From: Kryptolebias marmoratus
Taxonomy: Eukaryota; Chordata; Actinopteri; Cyprinodontiformes; Rivulidae
Assembly: GCF_001649575.2 (NCBI RefSeq)
Contig: NC_051451.1
Span: forward strand, 18,853,310-18,917,309
Direction of reading: 5' to 3'
Length of the DNA: 64,000 nucleotides
Of the stretch, positions 1-33,299 are shown piece by piece (position 1 is the first letter of the stretch; each line of letters opens with the position of its first letter). The position numbers and the translations under genes are program-made. The notes below the pieces were generated by a model, which saw only the letters and a list, made by a program, of their open reading frames with translations, did not search any database and was not told where the DNA came from.

Positions 1-383
1 GTTCACTCTTGACGTGAGTAGAGACGTTTGGCCTCTCACGCGTTCCTTGTTGTCTGACATCACACATAGTGCACATATTTGCACAGAAATAAACTGTGAA
101 CATATATTTACACATGACACACAGCATGTGACAACTCCTAGCCATATTAAAGCGAAGCAAAAAAAAAAAAACTGCTGTTTTTCTCTTTACTCTGCAGCTG
201 ACAGCCTCAAAAACCGAAAAGAACAATAATCAGCTGCTTATTCTTGTGAAATTGTCTGAAAGCGCTGCAACCAAAAATGGACCCATTGTGTGCTCAGAGT
301 GCCGTCAACTTCACTTGTCACTCAAAGAACAAAACGTGCAAGTGAAATTCTCTAAAACGCCCACTTTAAGGTCGCACACGTGT

Positions 384-385
<2 letters not shown>

Positions 386-469
<84 letters not shown>
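386..469. repeat. (TA)n followed by (CA)n compound microsatellite
   Basis: About 33 TA units (386-452) run directly into about 8 CA units (453-469). Confidence 0.97.
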
Positions 470-656
470 TCTTTAGGCTAACAAAGCAGATTTAGTATAA
501 CAGCATCTGTGCGCAATAATTTACAGTGATTTTCACGATTTCTCCTTTTGTATCGATAAAAAACAGCAACAGAATAGGTACATTTGAGATAAATACAAGT
601 GTCTTCATAGAGAATTATAAAAAAATACAGATTCACAGATATTTGTGGCGAGCAAC

Positions 657-687
657 GACAACAACAACAACAACAACAACAACAACA
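657..687. repeat. (ACA)n trinucleotide repeat
   Basis: About ten perfect ACA units. The poly-Thr and poly-Cys frames across it are artefacts of the repeat. Confidence 0.95.
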
Positions 688-1519
688 GAAGGCATCTTGC
701 ACAAAGAGTACACATACAAACATGAAAGCACAGGCAATTTTAAAGATTATAGCAGATGTCAGTCCTGCTTGGCTCTCTTGTCAAATTCTCCAGAGCTGAA
801 ATTAGTCCATTTAAACATCATGTAACGACTGTTAGACTGTGGTTAAGCGTACACTGAGGAACGAGTGTCTGCTCCTACGTTAGCGTTCTTGTGCGCGGTA
901 CAAACAGGCTCAGGCGTCCCCTCTTGCTGGTTCAGAGCATCCACGGTTTGGCACAGAGATCCACTGTAGTAAACACGAATGATTTCCTGCCTGTACATTC
1001 AGAAGTTTGTTAGGGTTTTTGTAAAAACGAGGAACAGACATCCATCCTTTGTTTTTTTGTTTTTTTTTCTTAAACTTCAGGCTTCTGTTCCACAAGTTTT
1101 ATGAAAAGTTTCATCCAGTTCAAGTTCGATTGGTTAATTAAGGTAAAGTCTAAAGTGAGGCGTGGAAACAATAACTGGGTTGATGAATAGAACAGGGCTG
1201 CACGGCAACTCTTGTCATAATTCTGAAGTGGCCAGCGTGGTGCTGCGTAGAGCCGTGATTGGTGCTAAGCGTCGGAGTCAACCCCCGCTGCATTCAGACA
1301 GAGGCAGATTGAAAAGCACAGTTGGTGCAAATGACTCAGAATTGCCCCTTCCATTCAGCAGAGTCAAAGCCACAGGGCTTTTGAGCTGTAACAACCGTAA
1401 ATCCACATTGCCAGCAACTCCAGCTGTTTCCTGACAAGTGAAAATACTTCTTACAGAAGACATCCTGAGGAAATGTGGCAAAGTGGCATGAAGGCGTAAG
1501 AACAAAGACAATTAACAGA

Positions 1520-1525
1520 TTTATT
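1520..1525 (-). terminator. candidate polyadenylation signal of oprm1
   Basis: AATAAA on the minus strand, about 370 bases after the last candidate stop codon, followed within 20-35 bases by a T/GT-rich stretch (TGTCTTTGTTCTT) that could be the downstream element. Other A/T-rich signals exist further downstream, so the assignment is inference. Confidence 0.4.
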
Positions 1526-1895
1526 TTTTTTTAGCACAATCCAGGAGATAATTAAGGCAAAACAAATAAAACATCATACTACAAGGTTTTAAAGTAATTC
1601 TATAAGCCATTTAATTTGTCTGCTTGCTGGCAAATCTTCAAAACTCAAAATTTTAAAACTGGACCCAAATATTGTTACAGTTTAAGGCGAAGCTATGTTA
1701 ATGACCCTGCTGCTTAATCGTGTAGCAGTTTAAAAACCCGATGATTTGTGCAGCCACGTTTGGTGACCAACAGCAGGTGTGCGGTCTGGCTCGGTGAAAG
1801 TAAAGTAGCGGCGCGTCTCGAAAGCGGCCTGTGCTGTTCGGCTCCAGCCGGGTTTCTGGTGCCGCCGTGTTCCCGTGTGGTTTCTGTGCGTGGGA

Positions 1896-2000
1896 TTAAA
1901 GCCCCGTGGTGACCTGCGTGAGTTCTGAGTTGAGATCGTCGTTGGTGACGCCACCACAACAGCGCGAGTCCACCGACGACCCCTCCAAGGCTAGTCATAC
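1896..2000 (-). CDS. oprm1: candidate oprm1 terminal exon (short C-terminal tail), acceptor ambiguous
   Basis: Mammalian OPRM1 ends with a short final exon. Downstream of the exon 5 donor lies a pyrimidine-rich acceptor GCCCTCTGCAG (exon start 2000). Used in phase 0, it adds one Val and then stops (GTA TGA). A second AG (after ACTAG, start 1990) opens a Pro-Trp-Arg-rich frame. A third (after TTGGAG, start 1982) gives a 28-codon acidic tail, including TNDDLNSELTQVTTGL, that ends at TAA 1898-1896. The GC content rises sharply here relative to its flanks. The choice is inference; I cannot see which junction is used. Confidence 0.4.
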
Positions 2001-2210
2001 CTGCAGAGGGCGGAGCAAAGAGTGTTTGTGTCAATTCTAGGCTGTTCTGTCAAGTCAACCAAATATTTTGTTTGTTCTTTTATCCATCTAAAAATGTTAG
2101 ATTTTATTCTGGTGAAAGATGAATTCTTGGGGTTTAGTTTTGGAACAGATACGTTTTATCTACAAGTTATTTGTCAGATCATAGCTGCTAAAATAGCCGA
2201 AATTTTGATA

Positions 2211-2211
<1 letters not shown>

Positions 2212-2245
<34 letters not shown>
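2212..2245. repeat. (CA)n microsatellite next to the oprm1 exon 5 donor
   Basis: About 17 CA units on the plus strand. On the gene's strand this is (TG)n starting nine bases after the exon/intron border. Confidence 0.97.
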
Positions 2246-2248
<3 letters not shown>

Positions 2249-2253
2249 ACTAC

Positions 2254-24791
<22,538 letters not shown>

Positions 24792-25072
24792 GGTCCCGGT
24801 TCGGGTGTTGTTTCCACGCTGCCTCTGTCAGGTGGCTGTCGGCGAACTGGGGTGGCTGCGATGTCCCGCTGCCTCTGCCTGCCTGTCTGTCTGTCTGCAC
24901 GTCGCTTCCTCTGGTGCGTTTCAGGCGCGGGTCGAAGCTCAGCTACAGCTTCCAGTGTTGAAGAATGTGGTGGTGGTGGAGGGGGTGGGCGGGTGGCGTT
25001 GTGTGGGTGAGTTTACTTACGACCCTCTGGTGGCACAGTAAATCCCGCGCGGGACAGAAGAGACGTTCTTTG
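24792..25072 (-). promoter_or_regulatory. oprm1 5' UTR and GC-rich proximal promoter region
   Basis: The 280 bases upstream of the start codon are GC-rich and CpG-bearing in an AT-rich neighbourhood. No TATA box is obvious. A GC box/KLF-like run (GGGGGTGGGCGGGTGG, plus strand 24981-24996) and short GACA/GGCA repeats (24877-24897) are present. Mammalian OPRM1 promoters are likewise TATA-less with Sp-family sites. The transcription start cannot be placed from sequence. Confidence 0.5.
25021..25036 (-). promoter_or_regulatory. CTCF-like motif upstream of oprm1
   Basis: The minus strand reads GTGCCACCAGAGGGTC, a good visual match to the CTCF core CCACCAGRGGG, about 230-245 bases upstream of the start codon. 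Motif recognition only; occupancy is unknown. Confidence 0.4.
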
Positions 25073-26107
25073 AAGCCCTCCTTTTGCTCTTTTCCTTCCT
25101 CCTCCCTTCATTTTTCTTTTTGTTTAAAATCTCTCCCATTAAGCTGCTTCTTAATTATTTTCCTTCTTCACGTCCTTCTTTTCTTTTCTTCCTATTTTAC
25201 ATCCTTTATTTTCTCTCTTCTATGACTCTATCCATCAGTCTTTTCTTTCTTCCCTTTCAATTTTCCTTCCTTTTGTCTCTCTCTCTCCTTCCTTCTTTCA
25301 TTCATTCCTTCCTTCCTTTCTTCCTTCCTTCCTTTCTTTTTTTTCATCCTTTACACTATCCATTCTTCATTCCTCCATCCATCCATCCATCTATCCATCC
25401 ATCCATCCATTCATATTTTTCTTTCTCTCTTCCTATGTCTTAATTTTCCCTCCCCTTTGTCTCCATCCTTCCTTTCACCTCCATTATTTCATCATTCTGT
25501 CTTCCTCTTTTCCAGGCTTTTTACTCTTCTTAACTTTTTACCTTCTTATGCCTCCATCTTTGCTCTCTTTTCTCTCTTCTTCTCCTTCCTTCCCTTGAAT
25601 CCTGGCTTTCAGTTTTTCTTCCTCTGTGTCCATCCATCCTTTATCCATCATCTCTTCTTATGCCTTAATTGTCCTTGCCCCTCTTCTAAACCTCTACTGT
25701 AGTTTTCCATCGTTCCTTCTCCTCCTATATGCATCTGTTCTTAACTTCTACCTTCTACCTTCTTTCTCTTTCTCTGCTTCCATCCCTCCTTTACTGTCTT
25801 CTTTAACCTTTCCTTTTTCCTTCTCTCTTTTTTGTGCCCCTTCTTCCACCTATTTCCTGCACATCCATTCTTATTTTCCCTTTATGCTTGCACCTTTCAT
25901 CATTTTTCTGTCTTCCTATGTTATTCCTTGCATCCTTCTCCCTTTTCTTCCATCTTTAATTCCTTCTGTGCTTCCATCTCTTATAACTCTCATCAGACAC
26001 ATTCACTCCTTCATTCTCATCTTTGTTTTGTTCCTTTCTTCTCTCACAGTTTTTACTGTTTTGCTCTCATTTGTCCCATTTTCCATGTTTCCTCCTTTCA
26101 GGTTCCC
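25073..26107. repeat. ~1-kb pyrimidine-rich low-complexity tract
   Basis: The plus strand is dominated by C and T for about 1,030 bases, with local (CTTC/TTCC)n around 25290-25345 and (CCAT)n at 25374-25412. It lies immediately upstream of the GC-rich oprm1 promoter, so the receptor's sense strand is purine-rich here. The open frames through it (Phe, Leu, Ser, Pro-rich) follow from composition and are not genes. Confidence 0.85.
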
Positions 26108-26879
26108 TTGAGAGTTTGTATCCGTCTAGTATTTGCTTTATCGTGAACTTCATGCTCATGCAGTCTGCATCGGAGGACGTGTTTGTGTCAAGCTCAGAGG
26201 CTTTAATGTTAGCTGTACCTTTTATGAGACACACATATTCACTCGTGTTTTATTGAATATGTGCTTACATTTTCTTTTACTGGTCTGGGTTATTGTCCCT
26301 TAAAAGTAGAATGGGACTGTGGGGAATGGTTAACAGATGCCATAAAATCGCAGACTCATCCCTTAATGATTGTCATCACATTTATAAAGTGAGGTCCTTC
26401 ATAAAGGACCAGTCAATCTGACTCCACCGTATTTCCACTCCTGACAGGTGGAAGATGCATAAAGATAAAATGCAGGACTCATTTGTCTCTGCTGTCACTG
26501 AGCTTATAAAGAACTGTGATTTTTTTATTACTATGATTATTTTAATATTGTTTTTTATTGTATTGTCATTTGCACTGTTTGTTGGAACTAAGTGCTGGTT
26601 TTCATTATTTTCGTGAGTGGGCACTGCTGGCTGCTCAAAACTTTGCTCCCCGAAGGCAATAAGTGTTTCTTAAAAAGTTCTTAGTGTGCTCTTTTTGCTC
26701 ATTTGTTTTCAGCACCTTCCTCTTTTCCTCACTTTTTGTTCTTTTCACTTTATTTCTTCCTGGTTCTGTTATTTCTCTGTCCTTCCTTCTGGTTTCTTTT
26801 TGTTGCATTTATCTATAAGCTGTACCTTCAGAAGCAAAAATATCTTGAATTTACAATGTACATATCATTACAACTAACA

Positions 26880-27250
26880 ATACAGAAAGGGCACAGTTTG
26901 ATGGAAACCTTGGGGAATGAAACAACACTTGTCGCCTGGCTGACAGCTGAGGGATTATTTGCAAAGCTGTCATCAAAGCATCTTAATAATCCTTCTCTCT
27001 TTGATTTCTGTTTTCTGCCCTATTCTAATAAGAGAGCCAGGAGAGGGAACATAACTCAACATAATCCAATAGGGATTGATTTTAATCAAGTTAATGCCCC
27101 TGCTTGTATCATTATAGCTCTCGAGTGGCAGAAAATGGGCAAAGATCATTTACAAAACGTGCTGCAAGGAAACTTTTCAGCATGCATATTACTAGTACTG
27201 AAAGTCGCGGTTGGACAGCTGTCTTTAACAGCTGCTTTGGTCAACAAAAT
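26880..27250. other. non-coding, AT-rich block with clustered TAAT cores; possible conserved element
   Basis: Non-repetitive, with clustered TAAT/ATTA cores (TTAATAATCC, TAATAAGAGAG, TTTTAATCAAGTTAATG). It resembles the composition of vertebrate conserved non-coding elements, but conservation cannot be judged from one sequence. No gene. Confidence 0.25.
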
Positions 27251-27771
27251 CTGCACGGCTTAAAAAAATGTTTGGTGGTGTTGCTTTTTAGGTGAAAGTA
27301 TTTCCAAATTGGACTTTAAACACGAATAACCTCACAGGTCTCCCAGGTGTTTGCAGAGGCCTTTGCAGAACGACCACTTGCTGCAGGTTTGGACCTTTTG
27401 ATAAATGTGCTGCTTTGTGTTTGAATCACTGGAGTCACGGGGAAGCAAGGACAGTAACTCCAGTGCAAATGACTCCAAGCCTGGAGTTTTCTGAAACCCA
27501 TTTGTCTAAAACTCTTAGACAAGGGGCAGAGAGTCCATCACATTTTTAGCAGCCATCCAGAATATAATCTTATACTGTTCTTGACCTTTGAAAATCAAAA
27601 TATAACCATACATTTTTTTATAAATTCATAGTTGTGGTTTACATACGAGCTAGAACCTTTAACGTTTTCTATCGCTGCCAAAAACCAAAGGCTGAGGATA
27701 ATGGGAAGTTTGTCGGTGTCTGTCTATTAACCAAAATATCCAATAAACCACAAAGCTAACTTTAGTGATAC

Positions 27772-27918
27772 TTGCCGAATATCCATCCATTTATCTATTT
27801 TTTTACCTGCTTTTTTCCTTTCTGGGTCTCGGGGGAGCTGGTGTCTGTCTCCAGCAGCTGTGTGAGAGACACAGGACACCCTGGACAGTTCACAAGTCCA
27901 TCACAGGACGAAGAGACG
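27772..27918. repeat. degenerate common teleost interspersed repeat
   Basis: ATCCATCCATTTATC followed by CTTTCTGGGTCTCGGGGGAG and ACACCCTGGACAGTTCACAA, then GTCCATCACAGG, is the recognisable order of a very common fish repeat, here decayed. Class not assigned. Confidence 0.55.
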
Positions 27919-27954
27919 ACTGAGACAGATGAGCATATCGTATCAAATAACATT

Positions 27955-28054
27955 TTTCTGAATTGACCAAAACTGCTACAACTCCATCATTTCTCAACAT
28001 AAGATGATTTCAGTTTAAAACACTGGCATACATTCCTTCAGGAGCTTTAATTGT
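27955..28054 (+). repeat. GCATTCCTTGAAGGAATGC-family repeat, 3' fragment
   Basis: Only the last ~100 bases: AACTCCATCATTTCTCA, GATTTCAGTTTAAAACACTG, then CATTCCTTCAGGAGC. Confidence 0.65.
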
Positions 28055-28059
28055 AACAT

Positions 28060-31000
28060 TATTCACAATGATTAAACTTCTCTCACACACAAACACCTTT
28101 ATATCTATGAGAGGCAGGCCTCTGCACCTTTCCAGCTGAAATAAATCTCCCTCAGTGACCAGAAGGCTTCTTTTGAGCTCACGGCTGAGTAACCTTTAAA
28201 TACAGTCAACCTTCACTCTGACAGAGTTTTGTGCTGATAGGTATAATTCTTTGGGGCAAGTCTTTTTTTTTTTACCAAGAGGTGCTGACTGTAAATATAA
28301 AAAAGGATAGATGGGGGCTATTTTTTTTAAAGTATATGAGCACCCTTGTATTTCAGCTGGATGAGTAGCTGCGTTTTAAACCAAGGCCGAGTCCTGACTG
28401 CAGCCTCAGGTGAGATTTCAACTAAGGCCTTAAGCTCTTTGTCATTCTGACTCTTTCCTAACAACTTTCTGTCGAACAAAGGCCCCTAAAATAATGAAAT
28501 CCACTGAAAAAAAATGGAAACAATTTGTTGTGAGAGTCTTCTTTTCCACCCTTTGTCAAATATCACTGTGGACAAAACAGCCCAGCTTAGTTTTCTTTGT
28601 AAACTTTTATTCAGATGAAAGAAGGTCGAGGTGTTTAATAAAACCGAACCAATGTCAGATAATTGTCAAGACTGTTGTAAATTTTGTGACTCCTCCATAA
28701 CGGAGACAATTTAAAAGTGTAATTCAGAACGTGTAGAAACCAAATGAAGGAAGGAACAGGGCTCATTGCTGCTGGATCAGTACTGAACGTCACTTTCAGG
28801 CCCTGAAAACTATTTTCTGTTCATAAAACTCCTTCCCTTCAGCTGCTTTATTACAGTTTAACCACATGCTGTGGATATTTTTTTGTACGTTTTCTAATTT
28901 GAACTCATTATATTCTATTATTCCGTCCCAAAGCCTTGATATTTTTCTAACTCTGTTATACAAATGTTCTTATTTCTCATTTTTCCTTTTTGTTTGTACC
29001 TCATACGTAGCATAGCTCACTGGAACCAATTAACATATTTTGCACCACTGTGTGCTGAATGACTCTTAAAATAATTTCATAGCGATTTCCATTTTAACTT
29101 TCAGTTCACATGGCTGGATTTTTGTTGTTGACCTTTCACCTTCATCCGCTCGTGGATGTTTGCACGAACTCTCTTTTGATTTTGTGCAAGTGTCTGCATC
29201 TCTTTCAGCTCTGATTCACACATTCTGTTCAGAGCCTCTCGAGTTATTTCTATGTAAAATGCTGTGAAATATTATAAATTCCCTAAAGGTTTGCTGCCTT
29301 ATTTGTGCATCTTCTGTAGGGGATTTTTTTCCCTGTTGTCATGGTGATGATGAATGCTATATTGCACAGAAAAACAGTACCTTCAGGCTCGACAGGTGGT
29401 TGTTAAACCACCATTTGTTTCCTGTCAGGAGAACAGGCATGCACTTCAGCTGCCTGCACCAATAAAGTCTGCAATGCCTGCATGGCGTGCAATTCAATCA
29501 GGATATTTTTTCCCCAACAACCACATGAAATAAATACTTATGCTGTCAGTTTCTCATCGCCTGATTTATCAAAAAAGCGCTTAGACTGAATTCCAATAAC
29601 GTTCTGAGAGAGACAGACAGGTGCACTTTTTCAAGCAGTTATTTAGAACACATAGGAACAAATGTCTGATTTTTCTTTTGTTTGTTTGTTTTTGTTTTGT
29701 TTTTGGCTAAAAATGTGTCCAACACATACAAGAAAGACAATAAATGTGCAGTCAGAGTGTATGAATCTGTTAGAAGACATATAAAGCAATAATCTAGTTG
29801 TCACAGGACACAGTGTACAGTCTCACTCGCTTCCGCAGCCAGTTTTCAAAAACGATTTGATGGAAATCTGTTTGACTCCATGGGGGAGGCACGTATGGCT
29901 TAAAAAAAAAAAAAGACATTTTACCCATTTTAAGGAGAGAGAGTGCCCTGGAGTCTCTTGACGTTCTACTTTGTGCTCATCTCATCCAAAACACGCCTCA
30001 TTTGTGTGCATTAAACCCAGGAAACTTTCCAACACAGACTTTGTTTGTACTAATTAACATGTCTTTAAATGGTGGATTAAAACCTGTGCAGGATCAGGAA
30101 AAACAAAAACTCATCTTGTCTCACAGGTCTGATTGGATGTGAGACTCAATGCACTGTGGAACAATAAATAATAACTGTATCAGTTGACCAGAATGTTGAT
30201 TTAAGTATTCGTGTAGTCATATATTTGCTATTATGCTGTTTTTGAAAAATAGTTCACAACATTTGTATTATGATGCAATGATTTTCTGGCCTCTGTCTTT
30301 AATGACAGTGAAAAACCGACCGACTCTAAATGTAGATTTCCCTCCTTGTCATGTTGATGCTCATGTTTGGAACATTGTGGAGCTCTGCCGCTGGATGTCA
30401 GAGGTTTGTTTCGCAGTTTCGCTCCAGAATACTTTGTTTGTGACATTTGATTCCAGAGTTTATTATGCTTTATGCAAAATGATGGACTAAAGGTCAATTG
30501 TTGCATTTTGTATCTATAGTAGAGATGGCAAACAAAATGTTTAAACAAGGGAAATGCTGGAATAAATGCAAGACCTCTGATAGAGGCAAGTGTCTGGATT
30601 ATATGGGATTACCTTCATGTGGGATAAACATCACCTCCCTGATTGTCATTGTATAGTTGGCACACTGCTGAAGCCGACCCATGAATCAATATTTTACCAG
30701 ACTTGCTCTTATTTGCTCTTTTTAGAGTCTGAGTGTATCAGACTCTTTATTGATCCCCCATAGGAGACTGCATGTATATTTGCCTTGTTGAATTTGAGAA
30801 AATATGTTTTATCTGCAGAAATTTTATGTAAATTGAGGCATGAATCCAGAGAGTCTGAGCCCTGCATAGCTAATGTTTAATTATCTCAAATGAGTGTTTG
30901 GCATTCAAATAAACGCTCAAATTAAAGCGAGTTTGCACCAATAAAGCGTCATGGTGAACATTTTTTCTTCATGCGTAGAATAGATTATGAACATCAACAA

Positions 31001-31265
31001 ACAGGAGAAGAAAAATAAACTTTTTTTGCCAGCAGATTAATTCAGCTTAATTGTAATCAGCTTCTCCGGAAAGATCTGATCTAAATAAATGTGCCTAAGT
31101 TCAGACAAACCAGCAAACAGAGTTTAATCATGACTGACATCGGGCCTAACTTTATTTAACTTCATAAAACAATGAAGTGTTTCATATTTTGAGCTGCTGG
31201 TGAGATGTAAACACTGAGCTTCGACTGACTAGCTCAACTGCAACTGAGGAAGTACAAAAGTACAG
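28060..31265. other. intergenic, no gene or named repeat seen
   Basis: AT-rich single-copy-looking sequence with short homopolymers and a TTTG-rich patch near 29680-29705. The longest open frames (about 100 codons) match nothing I recognise. Confidence 0.6.
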
Positions 31266-31268
31266 TAA

Positions 31269-31986
31269 ATGTTGGAATTCCTGCCTTTCCAGCCTCTCCT
31301 CCCTGCTTTTCCCCCCTCTTTACTTCCCCTCCAGGTGGAGCTGTGGGCAAGCTGAGTAGCTGAGTTGTCCAATTAACACCTACATCCAATCACGCTCATC
31401 AGCACCTTCTTAGACTCCAATCAGACCAGAAGTCAGTGCCCAATCACATTTTTACTCCTTGTGGTCATTTGTGGCCAACATTCATATTATTTGTGATTTA
31501 CCCAAAAACCTACAAGAGAAAACTTTCTTCTACTTACCTGGGGTTTTTTGGTCCTTCCCAGTGCTCCTCTCTCGTTCACCTGACGGCTGGATCTTGTCTT
31601 CTAAGTAACTTCATCCCCGTAAGTTCCTCTTGTTTTCTGATGGCTCCCCAAACCACATGATCGCCTACAAATTACCCTTGGAGACTTACCTGCCTGCCCA
31701 CTCTGAGTCTACAATTCCCTCTTCAATCTATTCGGACTCCTGAAATTCACCTCCATTTTGCACCTGAAATAAAACCAAGAACAAGTAAGTTTATTTATAC
31801 TTATGTAAATACCCGTGGAAGTCATATCAACTACAAGGATTGATGCGTATCTCCTTCCAGTGAACCTGTCAGATCTGACACTTCATCTCCTGTTGCACAA
31901 TTGTATGTATTCTGTAAATAAACGCCTTTGAATTTTTATCCTCTGTCAGCTCTAAAGACTCTTTTTGCTGCCCTCCTTTATGACAG
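31269..31986 (+). mobile_element. solo-LTR-like block
   Basis: Starts TGTTGGAATTCCTGCC and ends TTTATGACA. It has a pyrimidine-rich left part and AATAAA at 31916-31921 (within TGTAAATAAACGCC) with a CT/T-rich stretch after it, the layout of an LTR with R and U5. No internal retroelement genes or second LTR are adjacent, and I see no convincing target duplication, so the borders are tentative. Confidence 0.35.
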
Positions 31987-32821
31987 GAAGTTTTAATTAT
32001 GCAGTACACCTACAATGGATCTTTAAAGAAATGCTCTCTGACACTGTCCCTTATTCTTTAATGGAAGCGAGCTGTGAGTGTTGTTAGAGTTCCCCTGACA
32101 CCATTTCCTGTGATTACTTTATGTCGGAACACCACCTCTGCGATGCTTCCAGCTAATCTAAACAAAGGAAACACAGGTGCTTATTTGTTCCTGAGAAGAA
32201 GCCGCCTACTTCAGCCTGTGCACAAATTTTGTCTTCAGCGGAGCACAAATTGTCAAACAAAACCAGGCTTACTTCGTTTGACAATGAGGTGCAGCCCGGA
32301 GAGACTGTCCGTTACTCTCCATCAGTGTTGATCTTCCAGTAAAACCATGCAGTAAACCTTCTTTATTTATTCTCTGTTTCCGCTTCTTTTGAAAAAGCGT
32401 GGCTCAGTTGGACCGAGCTGTTCACTTTGATTCCTTTAATTTGCAGTCCAATTCAATTAGCCTCATCTGAAGGAGTTCAGGTTATTTTTACAGTTTAATT
32501 ACCTTCCCTTCTACTTCGTCTTTTACCCGCTGAAGGGTTTTGTTGGTGAGTTTTTTTCTACTGAAACTGGAAGGTTGGGTTGACAATAGCCAGATCAGAA
32601 AGTAACAAGGAATTTAGTGTCTTTGGACTATTTCAGGACTATTCTTGGCTTTTTTTTTTAAGTTCATGCCAGAGAGCAGTGGAAAGGTTGCATTCTTAAC
32701 TTGCCAGTAATATAATTACATAATCATAACATCAGAACAACATTTATCTTTTATTTAGAAATGTGATTTTTAATTTTTAATCTTCAGGCATTTCCGGCAC
32801 CGATGCTCCTCCTCCTGCGAA

Positions 32822-33082
32822 CTACGGCGCAGAAGGTGGCAGCTGCCACCACAGTCTGAAAAAAGATCTGCAACATTTTACTGCAAACATTAAACTTTTC
32901 TCCAAAAACAGAGCCAGCTCAAACACGCTGGTGTTGGTGTTCCATTCCAGCCTGTTGCTCAAACACACACTCAAGTATCTGTAATTGTTCATAATCTCCA
33001 TTTTGTCACCCAGGATGTTGATGGGCTTGGCAGGAAATCTAATTCTACCAAAGTCAACCATCAAACCATTGGTCTTGGTCAT
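32822..33082 (-). mobile_element. non-LTR retrotransposon reverse-transcriptase remnant
   Basis: The minus strand encodes an 86-codon open fragment with the order KTNGLMVDFGR, INILGDKMEIMNNYRYLSV and LSNRLEWNTNTSVFE. This corresponds to the segment after the catalytic domain in vertebrate CR1/L2/Rex1-type LINE polymerases (K-x-K-E-x-VVDF ... YRYLGV ... LxW). No catalytic motif, endonuclease or 3' tail is present. Dead fragment. Confidence 0.65.
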
Positions 33083-33299
33083 GTATGTATGTAACAGTTC
33101 AGCCTACATTCAATGTGTTGCAAAAATCACAACTTCTTTCCACATATTCTTTCTTTTTCGTCAGCTGAGAGCTTTTGGTGGCATTCATGGTGTTTTTCCT
33201 CGAGTGGGCCACTGTGACAAAAAAACTGAATCATACCCATTTAGAATCCCCCCCCCCCAGAAAAAACCCCCAGCAGTGCCACTTTAAACACAAATTCAT

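Larger units (their letters stand above)
1..1499. other. sequence downstream of oprm1, no gene seen
   Basis: No conserved coding potential on either strand. It holds the (TA)n/(CA)n block and the (ACA)n run listed separately. It may include distal 3' UTR if the 1520-1525 signal is not used. Confidence 0.6.

Noticed and set aside
478..825. Poly-Cys and poly-Thr open frames
   Set aside because: They arise from the (ACA)n repeat.
25084..26256. Several open frames of 80-160 codons rich in Phe/Leu/Ser/Pro
   Set aside because: Products of the pyrimidine-rich tract, which lacks stop codons by composition.
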